DNA of 63,508 nucleotides from Paludibacteraceae bacterium (GCA_905233415.1 CAJOEX010000007.1:1-63508), one strand, 5' to 3'; shown: positions 53,038-61,644, counted from the stretch's first letter. A program made the numbers and translations. The notes: generated by a model from the sequence alone, not told the origin.

Positions 53038-53361
53038 ATGAATCTATTGGCAATCACAGGTCAGACGTGGTTCATTACCGGTCTTGGTTTTGGCATCGTG
53101 CTCGTGTTGCTGTTTGTGTTCGTCTATGTGATGAAACTGCTCGGTTGGATTATGCAACCCCGCAAGGCACAGACAGAGAAGCAGGCGGAGTCACACCCGA
53201 CCAAAGACAATGTCATCTCCCGCGATGCTGCGGAAGAGGACAAAGCGGCCATCGCGTATGCACTGCATCTCTACTACAACAGTTTACACGATCCGGTTGA
53301 GACGCATCTGACCATCAAACATCACGCAACGGCGTGGCATATTATTTCAAGTGGTAACTAA
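53038..53361 (+). CDS. OadG/MmdD-type small membrane subunit of the decarboxylase
   Basis: A 107-residue protein with one N-terminal membrane helix (GLGFGIVLVLLFVFVYVMKLLGW) and a polar, Lys/Glu-rich cytoplasmic tail containing a histidine-rich end (LTIKHHATAWHII). This is the plan of the gamma/delta subunit that holds the sodium-pump decarboxylase together. It starts 1 bp after mmdA and ends 14 bp before the biotin subunit. Confidence 0.85.
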   Translation: MNLLAITGQTWFITGLGFGIVLVLLFVFVYVMKLLGWIMQPRKAQTEKQAESHPTKDNVISRDAAEEDKAAIAYALHLYYNSLHDPVETHLTIKHHATAWHIISSGN

Positions 53362-53375
53362 TTAATTGCAATAAA

Positions 53376-53801
53376 ATGAAAGAATTTCAATTCAAAATTG
53401 ACGGCAAAGAGTATAAAACAGCCGTTAACGAACTCGAAGGCGGTATTACCGAAGTGACCGTCAATGGCAAAACATACAAAGTGGAAATGGAACATGCAGC
53501 ACCGAAAGTGGCTGCTCCAAAAGCTGCGCCCGCTGCTGCTCCTGCGGCACCGAAAGCAGACGCCCCAAAAGCGGAAGCTCCCGCAGGCGGCAAGAAGGTT
53601 GTTTCTCCCCTACCCGGCTCTGTAATCAAAGTCCTTGTGGCTGAAGGTCAGGCGGTTAAGAAAGGTGACACCCTCCTTACGCTCGAATCCATGAAGATGG
53701 AGAACACCATTGCTGCAGAGTGCGACGGTACCGTTAAGCAAGTGGCTGTCAAAGCCGGTCAAACCGTTATGCAGGACGACCTGCTCGTCGTTCTCGGCTA
53801 A
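53376..53801 (+). CDS. mmdC: Biotin carboxyl carrier subunit
   Basis: A 141-residue biotinyl protein. N-terminal residues 1-40 form a small beta domain; an Ala/Pro/Lys linker (AAPKVAAPKAAPAAAPAAPK) follows to about 72; the biotinyl domain has the acceptor K107 in ESMKMENTI. The linker lets the biotin swing between mmdA and the membrane subunit. Confidence 0.96.
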   Translation: MKEFQFKIDGKEYKTAVNELEGGITEVTVNGKTYKVEMEHAAPKVAAPKAAPAAAPAAPKADAPKAEAPAGGKKVVSPLPGSVIKVLVAEGQAVKKGDTLLTLESMKMENTIAAECDGTVKQVAVKAGQTVMQDDLLVVLG

Positions 53802-53847
53802 ATTTTGGAATCTTCAAATTCTCAAATCTTGAAATTTTCAAATTCCT

Positions 53848-55044
53848 ATGAACGGTATTCTCGAATTCTTCGCCAACATGGGCTTCATGAACATCAGCTG
53901 GCAACAGGGAGTAATGTTGTTGCTCTCGTTCTTCCTGCTCTTTTTGGCGATAAAGAAGCAATACGAACCGCTGTTGCTTTTGCCGATAGCGTTTGGTATG
54001 TTGCTGACGAACCTGCCGATGTCCGGCATGTTCCATGAAGAGTTGTGGGCTTCGTTCCTGCAGCCTTTCTTGGAAGATGGCGTGACGCCCAATCCTGCAT
54101 ACCACAGCTACGGTGCGATTCTCAAGTCCGCTGGTCTGTTGGATGTGATGTATATCGGCGTCAAGGCGGGTTTATATCCGTGCCTTATATTCATCGGCGT
54201 TGGTGCCATGACCGATTTTGGTCCGCTCATTGCCAACCCGAAGAGTTTTGTACTTGGTGCTGCTGCACAGGTCGGTATTTTCATTACTTTCCTTTGCGCC
54301 AACATCTGGTTTACGCCTGCTGAAGCCGGTTCTATCGGTATTATCGGCGGAGCGGACGGTCCGACGTCAATCTTTCTGACCTCCAAACTGGCGCCGCATT
54401 TGCTCGGCCCGATTGCTATTGCCGCTTACTCCTATATGGCATTGGTTCCGGTTATTCAGCCGCCTATTATGCGTCTGTTGACCACCGAGAAAGAGCGCAA
54501 GATTAAGATGAAACAGCTGCGTTCTGTCAGCAAGACCGAGAAGATTGTCTTCCCGATTATCATCACCACCATTGTGGCACTTGTTTTGCCCGATGCAGCT
54601 CCGCTGATTGGCTGTCTGATGTTGGGTAACCTCATGAAAGAATGCGGCGTTGTGGATCGTCTGAGCAAGACCGCACAGAACGAGTTGATGAACATTGTGG
54701 TTATTTTCCTCGGCTTGTCTGTTGGCGCAACAGCTACAGGTGCTACCTTCCTGAGCGTCAAGACCCTGCTTATCCTTGCAATGGGTATTATCGCCTTCTC
54801 AATGGGAACGGCAGGCGGTGTGCTGTTGGCTAAGTTTATGAACCTGTTCTCGAAGGAGAAGATTAACCCGCTGATTGGTTCTGCAGGCGTTTCGGCTGTG
54901 CCGATGGCTGCACGTGTTTCGCAGGCGGAAGGTCAGAAAGCCGACCCGTCCAACTTCCTGCTCATGCACGCCATGGGTCCGAATGTGGCAGGTGTTATCG
55001 GTTCGGCAGTTGCCGCCGGTATTCTGCTTACAATGCTTGGCTAA
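53848..55044 (+). CDS. mmdB: Sodium-translocating decarboxylase beta subunit
   Basis: Integral membrane subunit that decarboxylates carboxybiotin and exports sodium, 398 residues with about nine or more helices. Key segment: [21 protein letters not shown], whose aspartate is essential for ion movement in the oxaloacetate homologue. Later parts [21 protein letters not shown] and [20 protein letters not shown] are also family marks. The gap before it is a TCAAATTCTCAAATCTTGAAATTTTCAAATT stutter. Transcription ends at the hairpin 55065-55097. Confidence 0.96.
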   Translation: MNGILEFFANMGFMNISWQQGVMLLLSFFLLFLAIKKQYEPLLLLPIAFGMLLTNLPMSGMFHEELWASFLQPFLEDGVTPNPAYHSYGAILKSAGLLDVMYIGVKAGLYPCLIFIGVGAMTDFGPLIANPKSFVLGAAAQVGIFITFLCANIWFTPAEAGSIGIIGGADGPTSIFLTSKLAPHLLGPIAIAAYSYMALVPVIQPPIMRLLTTEKERKIKMKQLRSVSKTEKIVFPIIITTIVALVLPDAAPLIGCLMLGNLMKECGVVDRLSKTAQNELMNIVVIFLGLSVGATATGATFLSVKTLLILAMGIIAFSMGTAGGVLLAKFMNLFSKEKINPLIGSAGVSAVPMAARVSQAEGQKADPSNFLLMHAMGPNVAGVIGSAVAAGILLTMLG

Positions 55045-55064
55045 TCCGAAGAACGAACGTAATA

Positions 55065-55097
55065 AAAATAACCGTCATTTCAAATGGCGGTTATTTT
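55065..55097. terminator. Bidirectional terminator between mmdB and the HAD gene
   Basis: AAAATAACCGTCAT (55065-55078) pairs with ATGGCGGTTATTTT (55084-55097) with one G-T pair, loop TTCAA. The right arm includes the last codons and stop of the convergent HAD gene. Confidence 0.9.
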
Positions 55098-55709
55098 ATT
55101 TTGCAAATCCTCTATGCTTTTGAAAGTCCTCCACCCTACCGTTTCTTCCGCTGCAAGACGGTTTTTCTCCAGGTCGTCAATGAATATTACCGGCTCATGC
55201 AGGGGATTGACGGCCTTCTCCACCTGCTCAAAAATGGCTTTATCCGGCTTGGCGAGGTGCATTTCCTGTGACAGGAACATCCGCTCAAAATAAGTGTCCA
55301 AATGATACATCTCGTTTATTCGCCCGAAATGCAGGTCATTCCCGTTAGACAGTAAATAGACCTTGTGTCCCTGCTCTTTCAACTGCCGCACGAAATCCAG
55401 TCGCTCTTGCGGCAAATCGGCCACCATCGACCACCACGCATCCATCACCTGCTGCTTCGTCGTGCCGGCTTTGCAAAAACGCAGCACTTCCGCCACAAAC
55501 TGTTCGGAAGAGATGTTTCCACGCTCAAAGTCCACCATCAGCTGCTTGCTGGCAGCACTAACCGCAACTACTCCTTCGCCGTCTCCGCCAATTCCAAGCA
55601 CAGCCTGCATATTGGTTTCGCCCATCAGGTCGCGAAATTGTGCCACACACCGCTCCACATTCAGGTTGATGAGCACTCCGCCAAGGTCAAAGATGAAGAT
55701 ATTTGCCAT
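55080..55709 (-). CDS. HAD-superfamily phosphatase, subclass IA
   Basis: A 209-residue hydrolase. Motif I is FIFDLGGVLINLN (residues 4-16; nucleophile D8, although the second acidic position is G rather than D, as in several haloacid dehalogenase-like members of this clade). Motif II is YLLSNGN near 118, motif III lies in LAKPDKAIFE, and motif IV is VIFIDDLEKNRLAAE near 180. Substrate unknown. It has its own promoter, back to back with that of the TonB receptor. Confidence 0.88.
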   Translation of the reverse strand: MANIFIFDLGGVLINLNVERCVAQFRDLMGETNMQAVLGIGGDGEGVVAVSAASKQLMVDFERGNISSEQFVAEVLRFCKAGTTKQQVMDAWWSMVADLPQERLDFVRQLKEQGHKVYLLSNGNDLHFGRINEMYHLDTYFERMFLSQEMHLAKPDKAIFEQVEKAVNPLHEPVIFIDDLEKNRLAAEETVGWRTFKSIEDLQNKITAI

Positions 55710-55735
55710 TTTGTCATAGGGTCATTTTCCGAGTG

Positions 55736-55767
55736 CAAAAGTACTGCTTTTTTCCGAAATATGCAAA
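55736..55767 (-). promoter_or_regulatory. Promoter of the HAD gene
   Basis: Minus-strand TTTG (55764-55767), 20 bp, TACTTTTG (55736-55743); ATG 27 bp further on. Confidence 0.8.
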
Positions 55768-55781
55768 TAATTCCGGAAAAA

Positions 55782-55813
55782 TTTGTGTGCCTGCGTTTTT
55801 TTCGCTAACTTTG
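55782..55813 (+). promoter_or_regulatory. Promoter of the TonB receptor/beta-propeller pair
   Basis: TTTG (55782-55785), 20 bp, TAACTTTG (55806-55813). The likely TTG start is at 55823, so the mRNA would have almost no leader and there is no space for a cobalamin riboswitch. Confidence 0.75.
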
Positions 55814-55822
55814 CAGCCGTTT

Positions 55823-57859
55823 TTGAAAAAAATAGTATTCATATTAGGTTTTGTGCTATGCGCCGCAATTGTTTTTGCGGAGCAGGAATTGGATTCCATT
55901 TCCCGCCAGTTCACGATTGAGGAGGTCGAAATAACCGCCAATCGTCGCAATCAGCCTGTCGTGCCGGTTCAAAAATTGGAAGGCGTCCAATTGCAGGCGT
56001 TAAGTACCTATAGCGTGGCAGATGCCTTGCGCTACTTTTCCGGCGTGCAAATCAAGGATTATGGCGGCGTCGGAGGCATTAAAACAGTTGATGTACGGTC
56101 AATGGGCACGCATCATTTGGGCGTTTTTTATGATGGCATAGAAGTCGGAAACGCCCAAAACGGTACCGTTGATTTGGGCAAGTTCTCGATGGAGAATGTA
56201 GAAGAAATTGCCCTGTACAACGGTCAAAAGAGCGAGATATTTCAGTCTGCCAAGGATTTCGGAAGTGCAGGAACACTCTACATCAAAACCCGCCGGCCGA
56301 AGTTTGAGCAAGGCAAAAACTACCATCTTGTGGCGACGATGAAAGCCGGAACATTTGGTCTTGCCAATCCGAGCATTCTGTATGAACACAAACTGTCGGA
56401 AACGATACATTTGTCCGTAAATGCCGAATATATGTTTGCCACAGGCCGTTATCACTTCCGCATTCACAAGGAATTCCCGGACGGAACAGTTGCTTGGGAC
56501 ACCACCGGCATTCGTCAGAACGGCGATGTGCATGCAATTCGTGCTGAAGCAGGCTTGTTCGGTTACTTCCCTGATGGCAAATGGCATGTGAAAGGCTATT
56601 TCTATAAATCCGAACGTGGCATTCCTCGTGCCATCATTCGGAATGTCTGGACGTGCAGCCAACGTCAATGGGACCGAAATATATTCGTTCAGGGCAACTT
56701 CACCAAGACACTTTTCAAGAACTATGATTTGAGTTTTTCCGCCAAATATTCCAACGATTACATGCGTTACTTAAACCCTGACACAACGCTGATGTATATT
56801 GACAACGACTTCAATCAGCAGGAGGTGTATCTCAGTCTTGCGAACCGTTATCACATCTTCAGTTGGTGGGATGTGGCGCTTAGTGCCGACTATCAGTTTA
56901 ACTGTCTGAAAGCCGAGATGCAGGAGATTGTGAAGCCTCGTCGCCACACGGAAATGATTGCACTTGCCACGGCATTCAATTACAAGTGGATAAAGGCGCA
57001 GGCAAGCGTATTGGGAACGTTTGTGCAAGATGAACTGACAAAGGAAAATCACCCCGAAGCACGTTCTGCGGACGATATGTACCGTTTCACGCCGGCGGTC
57101 TTTGTCAGTTACCAGCCTTTGCTCAAGGAACAACTCTATTTGCGGGCATTCTACAAGCATGTATTCCGTATGCCGACGTTCAACGATTTATATTATACGG
57201 ATATAGGCAATATCGCTTTGCGTCCGGAAAAAGCCGTGCAATACGACGGCGGCATTGAATATACGAAAACCTTCCAAAATGTCAATTATCAATTGTCAAC
57301 TGTCAATTTACACCTGAAGGCAGACGGTTATTTCAACCAGATTCATGACAAGATTATTGCTGTGCCAAAGGGCAACAGCCAGTACCGCTGGATGATGATG
57401 AACCTCGGCTATGTGGAGATTCGCGGTTTGGACGTGAATGTCGGACTTGATTTTCACTTTGCGCACGATGTCAATCTGTCGCTGGCAGGCACTTATACCT
57501 ATCAGAAAGCGCAGGATTTCACCGACAAAACCGACACGCTCACCTACGGCGGACAAATCAGCTATATCCCGTGGCATTCCTGTTCGGCACATGGCACACT
57601 GGAGTGGCACGGTTTGGCACTCAATTATGCGTTTATCTATGTCGGCGAACGCTATCACAACTCCGCCAACATCCCTGCCAACTACGAGCAGCCGTGGTAC
57701 ACGCATGATATGAGTATCAGTAAATTATGGGCATTCAAAGGCTGGAAAATGAGTACCGCCGTCGAAATAAACAACCTGCTCAACCAGCAGTACAATGTCA
57801 TCCTCAATTATCCCATGCCCGGCATAAACGGTAAATTCATCCTCAGATTCATCATTTAG
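55823..57859 (+). CDS. TonB-dependent outer membrane receptor, BtuB-like
   Basis: Outer-membrane gated importer, 678 residues from a TTG at 55823 that gives a good signal peptide (LKKIVFILGFVLCAAIVFA). The only upstream ATG (55703) lies above the promoter. The plug domain is clear (IEEVEITANRR, VADALRYFSGVQIKDYGGVGGIKTVDVRSMG), then a 22-strand-type barrel ending in IRFII-like FILRFII with aromatic terminus. Residues about 492-501 (VNYQLSTVN) derive from an inserted ATTATCAATTG repeat. The next gene, 5 bp away, is a surface beta-propeller lipoprotein, so a BtuB-BtuG-type corrinoid or similar importer is likely; substrate not proven. Confidence 0.88.
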   Translation: MKKIVFILGFVLCAAIVFAEQELDSISRQFTIEEVEITANRRNQPVVPVQKLEGVQLQALSTYSVADALRYFSGVQIKDYGGVGGIKTVDVRSMGTHHLGVFYDGIEVGNAQNGTVDLGKFSMENVEEIALYNGQKSEIFQSAKDFGSAGTLYIKTRRPKFEQGKNYHLVATMKAGTFGLANPSILYEHKLSETIHLSVNAEYMFATGRYHFRIHKEFPDGTVAWDTTGIRQNGDVHAIRAEAGLFGYFPDGKWHVKGYFYKSERGIPRAIIRNVWTCSQRQWDRNIFVQGNFTKTLFKNYDLSFSAKYSNDYMRYLNPDTTLMYIDNDFNQQEVYLSLANRYHIFSWWDVALSADYQFNCLKAEMQEIVKPRRHTEMIALATAFNYKWIKAQASVLGTFVQDELTKENHPEARSADDMYRFTPAVFVSYQPLLKEQLYLRAFYKHVFRMPTFNDLYYTDIGNIALRPEKAVQYDGGIEYTKTFQNVNYQLSTVNLHLKADGYFNQIHDKIIAVPKGNSQYRWMMMNLGYVEIRGLDVNVGLDFHFAHDVNLSLAGTYTYQKAQDFTDKTDTLTYGGQISYIPWHSCSAHGTLEWHGLALNYAFIYVGERYHNSANIPANYEQPWYTHDMSISKLWAFKGWKMSTAVEINNLLNQQYNVILNYPMPGINGKFILRFII

Positions 57860-57864
57860 CGACC

Positions 57865-59022
57865 ATGCGAAATCCCCTGCTCCATATCAATTATCAATTA
57901 TCCATTATCAATTGTACGCTCCTTCTCCTCGCTTCCTGTCGCGGACCGGAAGTTATTTTTCCGCCGGAAGTGGTGCCTACCGGTGATACCGTCAAGTCGG
58001 AGATTGTCGGTTTTTACCTCCTCAACGAAGGGAATATGGGTTCCAACAAAGCCACGCTGGATTATTATGACTTTACGTCCGGCGAATATATCCGCAACAT
58101 TTACGCTGCCGCTAATCCGAATGTGGCACAATCCTTGGGCGATGTCGGAAACGACCTCAAAATCTACGGAAACCGGCTCTATGCGGTTATCAATGCCAGC
58201 AATTTTATCGAAGTGATGTCCGCAGACAGTGCCAAACACATCGGCACCATTGAGGTTCCGAACTGCCGCTATTTGCGATTCAAGGACGGCTTTGGCTATG
58301 TCACATCGTATGCCGGTCCTATTTCACTTGACCCTGAATACACCCAAATCGGTTATGTGGCGAAGTTCGATACCGCCACTTTGCAAATCGTTGCCACCTG
58401 CAATGTCGGTTTCCAACCCGACGAATTGGAGATTGTAGGCAGCAAACTCTACGTCGCCAACTCCGGAGGTTACATGGTGCCGAACTACGAAAACACCGTT
58501 TCCGTCATTGACCTGAACACCTTTGCCGAAACGCACCGAATCGTTGTGGCGGAGAATTTGCACCACCTGCGAATGGACGCGCACAATCAATTGTGGGCAT
58601 CTTCGCGTGGTGACTACTACGGCACTCCATCCAGACTCTATTGCATTGATACACAGGCAGATAAGCTCATTGACTCTGTCAATATTGCCACCTCAAACTT
58701 CTGCTTGGACGGCGATTCGTTGTATGTCTATGGTTCTGCGTTCAGTTATGTCACCATGCAGGACGAGATGAACTACAACATTATCAATGTCCGCACACAT
58801 CAGGTCGTGTCTGACCGTTTTATTTCCGACGAGGTTGAAATCACCCACCCTTACGGGATTATGGTGCATCCTGTCAGCAAGGACATTTACCTCACGGATG
58901 CCAAAAATTACGTCACGCCCGGCACGTTGCATTGCTTTGACAAAACCGGTGCACTCAAATGGTCAGTCCGCACCGGCGACATCCCCGCACATATGGCATT
59001 TTTGTATAAAATTTCAAAATAA
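57865..59022 (+). CDS. YncE/BtuG-like beta-propeller lipoprotein
   Basis: A 385-residue lipoprotein. Signal: [19 protein letters not shown], then LLLASC with the lipobox cysteine near residue 24. Part of the signal (NYQLSIIN) is coded by an ATTATCAATTATCCATT repeat. The mature part is a YncE-type propeller with repeated DLKIYGNRLYAVINASNF, LEIVGSKLYVANSGG and HPYGIMVHPVSKDIYLTDAKN strands. In Bacteroides such propellers (BtuG) sit on the cell surface over BtuB and capture cobamides; the DUF5074-like start EIVGFYLLNEGNMGSNKAT fits. Methylmalonyl-CoA mutase in the propionate pathway would need that cofactor. Confidence 0.82.
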   Translation: MRNPLLHINYQLSIINCTLLLLASCRGPEVIFPPEVVPTGDTVKSEIVGFYLLNEGNMGSNKATLDYYDFTSGEYIRNIYAAANPNVAQSLGDVGNDLKIYGNRLYAVINASNFIEVMSADSAKHIGTIEVPNCRYLRFKDGFGYVTSYAGPISLDPEYTQIGYVAKFDTATLQIVATCNVGFQPDELEIVGSKLYVANSGGYMVPNYENTVSVIDLNTFAETHRIVVAENLHHLRMDAHNQLWASSRGDYYGTPSRLYCIDTQADKLIDSVNIATSNFCLDGDSLYVYGSAFSYVTMQDEMNYNIINVRTHQVVSDRFISDEVEITHPYGIMVHPVSKDIYLTDAKNYVTPGTLHCFDKTGALKWSVRTGDIPAHMAFLYKISK

Positions 59023-59080
59023 CCACATTACAGCATTATAACATTAAAACATTATAACATTAAAAAGTGTACACTCTTTA

Positions 59081-59124
59081 TTGCGTGATTATTGGGTGAT
59101 TATTGCGTGATTATTGCGTGATTG
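59081..59124. repeat. Tandem array, four 11-bp units
   Basis: TTGCGTGATTA, TTGGGTGATTA, TTGCGTGATTA, TTGCGTGATTG in exact register, after ACATTATAACATTAAA stutters at 59029-59066. Confidence 0.88.
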
Positions 59125-59192
59125 ACCCGATTGTACCCCGACACAGCCCCAAAAATGCGAAAATGCAAAAATACGAAAATGAGAAAATAAAT

Positions 59193-59253
59193 CGTAAATC
59201 GTTAAATAACCAAATAAATCGTCCAATCGTAAATCGTCAAATCGTAAATAATT
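59193..59253. repeat. AATCGTAAATCGT stutter upstream of the small gene
   Basis: Seven-base unit (A)AATCGTA with variants, same family as 41325-41363, running up to the ATG at 59256. Confidence 0.75.
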
Positions 59254-59255
59254 CT

Positions 59256-59693
59256 ATGGCTTCAGTAAAATTCCAAGACCCGTTCCGCGATTTTCGCGGA
59301 GCCACTTCCAAAAGCGGTGTTATTCATCGCCACAAACAATTCCGTAACGACCGAGGGCGTGTCATCAGCGAAGCCGCTCCGGAAGCCTACGTCGTCATGA
59401 ACCCGCGTGACTGGAAAAAGCATCCTGCTACCGGCAAAGAGCTTGAGAGCCAAAACCTCTTCAAATCAGCGGCAGCGCAAACGGCTCAAATCCTCAAAGC
59501 TGCCAAGCCCGATTCCGCGCCGACGCCGGAAGAACTCGAAACCCTCCGTTACTGGCAGGAACGCTTTGATGCACAACTCACCAAACCCGAACCCGATGCC
59601 CCCATTGACAAGAACACCGGCAACCGCAAAAGCTACATCCGCCTCGATGCCTACATCCGCGCCTCCATCTACAAACAACTAAAGCACAAATGA
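59256..59693 (+). CDS. Small protein, paralogue of the one at 44792
   Basis: A 145-residue protein from the ATG at 59256 (MASVKFQDPFRDFRGATS). An in-frame ATG upstream (59103) would read through the repeat DNA. It shares the landmark order of the 44792-45181 protein: G-x-IHRHKQFRNDRG, APEAYVVMNPRDWKK, a central helix (FKSAAAQTAQILKAAK), RYWQERFDAQL, and NRKSYIRLDAYIRASIYKQL. Between the last two it has an extra PEPDAPIDKNTG loop. No family name known to me. It lies 100 bp before the DUF3987 gene, and both could belong to one accessory element. Confidence 0.7.
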   Translation: MASVKFQDPFRDFRGATSKSGVIHRHKQFRNDRGRVISEAAPEAYVVMNPRDWKKHPATGKELESQNLFKSAAAQTAQILKAAKPDSAPTPEELETLRYWQERFDAQLTKPEPDAPIDKNTGNRKSYIRLDAYIRASIYKQLKHK

Positions 59694-59793
59694 ATAAATG
59701 AGCAAATGCGAAAATAAATAAATGATAAAATAAATCGCCCATACAGCGAAGCAGATCGTTCGACTGTAAGGAGATAAGAAATCGTAAATTATT

Positions 59794-61080
59794 ATGCCTG
59801 ACATTATTCCTTCTCCCACTCCCTATCTCTGCGCCGACATCCCTGAAGGCGCGCTGCCTACTTTCCTCGAACAAGCCATCGCTATTGCTGACCGTCCGGA
59901 GCAGGACATGCTCTTTCTTTCCGCACTCACGGCTTGCAGTTATGCCCTGCCGCATATGCGTATGCTACACGGCAAACCCCAGCACACCTATTACCCGAAC
60001 CTCATGACGCTCATCGTCGCACCGCCTGCTGCCGGCAAAGGTATCATGAACAACGTCCGCCGTTTGCTTGCACCCATTCACGCCAAACTCGCTTTCTTCG
60101 ACCAACTCGCAACCATTCCCGCCAACTGCTCGTCTGCCGCCTTCTGCGAACTGCTCAGCAACAACGACGGTGCAGCGTTCATGATGGAAACGGAGATGGA
60201 TGTGCTCTCCGGCACGTGGAAAAACGACTACGCGAATTACTCCTATATCTTCCGCCAGACCTTCGAACACGAGACGATTTCCAAAGCCCGCAAAGCTCCG
60301 GGCGGTGGCATCAGTTATATCGAAATCCCCAATCCTCGTCTCTCTGTCCTCTTGTCCGGCACGTTCAACCAATTGCAACCGCTCATTGTCAGCCGCGAGA
60401 ACGGTCTCGCAAGCCGCTTTGTTCCTTATATTGTAGAGGACATCGCTCCCTTTGACCCGCAGGTATTTATGTCGAACGACCACGAGTCACCTGATGGCGC
60501 TGCCGCCATGTACCAACTGCTGGCGCAAGACCTGTTGGTTCGTTGGCAGACGCTTTCGGCACTCGACCACGATATCCTTTGGGCGCTGACGGACGAACAA
60601 TCACAGCAACTTGCAAACCTCTTCAAGGACAGCTATACCATCTCGTTCGAAGACCTGCAAATGCCGATTGCCTTGGATGCTATCATCAAACGTCTGGCTG
60701 TGACGATTAAACGTATCGGCTTGATTTTGACAGCCTTGCGTCTGGACATGAGTACCCCGATTCCCGATACCATCTACTGTTCCGACAACGATTTCCGCAT
60801 CCTGGCTCTGCTTGCCGAAAAACTCCTCGAACATGCCGGTCGCATGCTGCTTGCCTTGCCGGATGAAGACACTCCCCTGCAAGCCAAACTGTCGGATGCG
60901 GAAAACAATGCCCTTCAGCTCCTTTCCCTACTTCCCGACAAGTTCACCAAATCTGACGCTGTCGAAGCTGGAAAACAGTTGCATGTGACAGATCGTACAA
61001 TCAAAAGATACCTTGCGTCCCTATGTGAGAATAAGCGAATTGCGAGGACAGATAGAGGACAATATCAAAAAATTTCATAG
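59794..61080 (+). CDS. DUF3987 P-loop protein with C-terminal winged helix
   Basis: A 428-residue protein of the DUF3987 family, common in Bacteroidetes mobile and accessory loci and thought to be primase/helicase-related. The P-loop APPAAGKGIMNNVRRLL is near residues 72-88. ETEMDVLSGTWKNDYANY follows and may supply the acidic Walker B-like residue, then LSVLLSGTFNQLQPLI with a sensor-like position and NGLASRFVPYIVED. The last 50 residues (LPDKFTKSDAVEAGKQLHVTDRTIKRYLASL) look like a winged-helix DNA-binding domain. Normally a VirE-type N-domain or a DUF4248-type neighbour is found; neither is seen here. Confidence 0.82.
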   Translation: MPDIIPSPTPYLCADIPEGALPTFLEQAIAIADRPEQDMLFLSALTACSYALPHMRMLHGKPQHTYYPNLMTLIVAPPAAGKGIMNNVRRLLAPIHAKLAFFDQLATIPANCSSAAFCELLSNNDGAAFMMETEMDVLSGTWKNDYANYSYIFRQTFEHETISKARKAPGGGISYIEIPNPRLSVLLSGTFNQLQPLIVSRENGLASRFVPYIVEDIAPFDPQVFMSNDHESPDGAAAMYQLLAQDLLVRWQTLSALDHDILWALTDEQSQQLANLFKDSYTISFEDLQMPIALDAIIKRLAVTIKRIGLILTALRLDMSTPIPDTIYCSDNDFRILALLAEKLLEHAGRMLLALPDEDTPLQAKLSDAENNALQLLSLLPDKFTKSDAVEAGKQLHVTDRTIKRYLASLCENKRIARTDRGQYQKIS

Positions 61081-61108
61081 GGACAGAGCTGAATAACACA
61101 TAGCGTCT

Positions 61109-61189
61109 GTCCCTATGTCCCTTGCCCTAAATGATGTAACTGGCTGAAAATCAGGCAGTTATGAAGTTTTTGCATAGGGACATAGGGAC
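61109..61189. repeat. Inverted repeat GTCCCTATGTCCCT ... AGGGACATAGGGAC
   Basis: Perfect 14-bp arms at 61109-61122 and 61176-61189 enclose 53 bp that contain GAAAATCAGGCAGTTATGAAG, a variant of the shared box at 21401 and 45329. Further CATAGGGACA copies lie at about 61075 (last DUF3987 codons) and CTTTGTCCCT at 61210. Confidence 0.8.
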
Positions 61190-61244
61190 AAAGGCCAATA
61201 TATTTAACCTTTGTCCCTTCGCCATTACCCTCATAGTGCCCTTC

Positions 61245-61559
61245 GGCGGCATTATTGCCGCCATCCTTCGTTAATTAGCCCGTGCATCCCATGCCGGTTG
61301 TCTATGTCTATTGCTGCGGGATATTATCCGGTGCTCTTCGTTCATTTCGCGGCAATTGTATTGCCGCTTGTTATATCCCGCTGTCCACTTCTCGCGGTTA
61401 ATCCCGCCAGTCTATGTCCATTCCCACGGGATATCATCCCGTATTGTCCCTTTCGCTCGCATATTTGCGGGCGCCGTTTTCTTTGTTCATTTCTTCGGCA
61501 TCCCATGCCGCTTGTCTTTCGGCCTGGTCTTCGTGCATTTTGGTGGCATTTTTGCCGCC
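61245..61559. repeat. Run of short palindromes (hairpin array)
   Basis: At least seven hairpins with 4-7-bp arms: GGCGGCA/TGCCGCC (61245-61262), GGATA/TATCC (61319-61329), GCGGCAA/TTGCCGC (61349-61367), GCGG/CCGC (61394-61407), ACGGGAT/ATCCCGT (61426-61442), CGGCAT/ATGCCG (61496-61510), GGTGGCA/TGCCGCC (61542-61559), plus GCAT/ATGC at 61284. They are separated by related spacers such as TCTATGTCCATT and TTCGTTCATTT. No gene is recognised between 61081 and 61644. Confidence 0.75.
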
Positions 61560-61593
61560 TTTATCTTGTTTTCGCTTTAATTCCGCAAATAAA

Positions 61594-61625
61594 GTTGCAT
61601 ATATCAGAAAAAAGTTGTACCTTTG
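61594..61625 (+). promoter_or_regulatory. Promoter of the sigma/anti-sigma/caspase cassette
   Basis: GTTG in place of TTTG (61594-61597), 20 bp, TACCTTTG (61618-61625); ATG 19 bp downstream. It fits the housekeeping sigma, so basal expression need not depend on the encoded sigma factor. Confidence 0.75.
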
Positions 61626-61644
61626 CAGCGCAAAATATACCTCA

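Noticed and set aside
55703..55822. ATG at 55703 as start of the TonB receptor
   Set aside because: It lies upstream of the -33/-7 boxes and would place a polar stretch before the signal peptide; TTG at 55823 fits better.
55709..55823. Cobalamin riboswitch upstream of the BtuB-like gene
   Set aside because: Only about 10 nt separate the -7 box from the start codon, and no B12-box-like sequence is visible.
59745..59790. ACAGCGAAGC string upstream of DUF3987 as another copy of the Hdr linker repeat
   Set aside because: Only about ten bases match, so I cannot tell it from chance.
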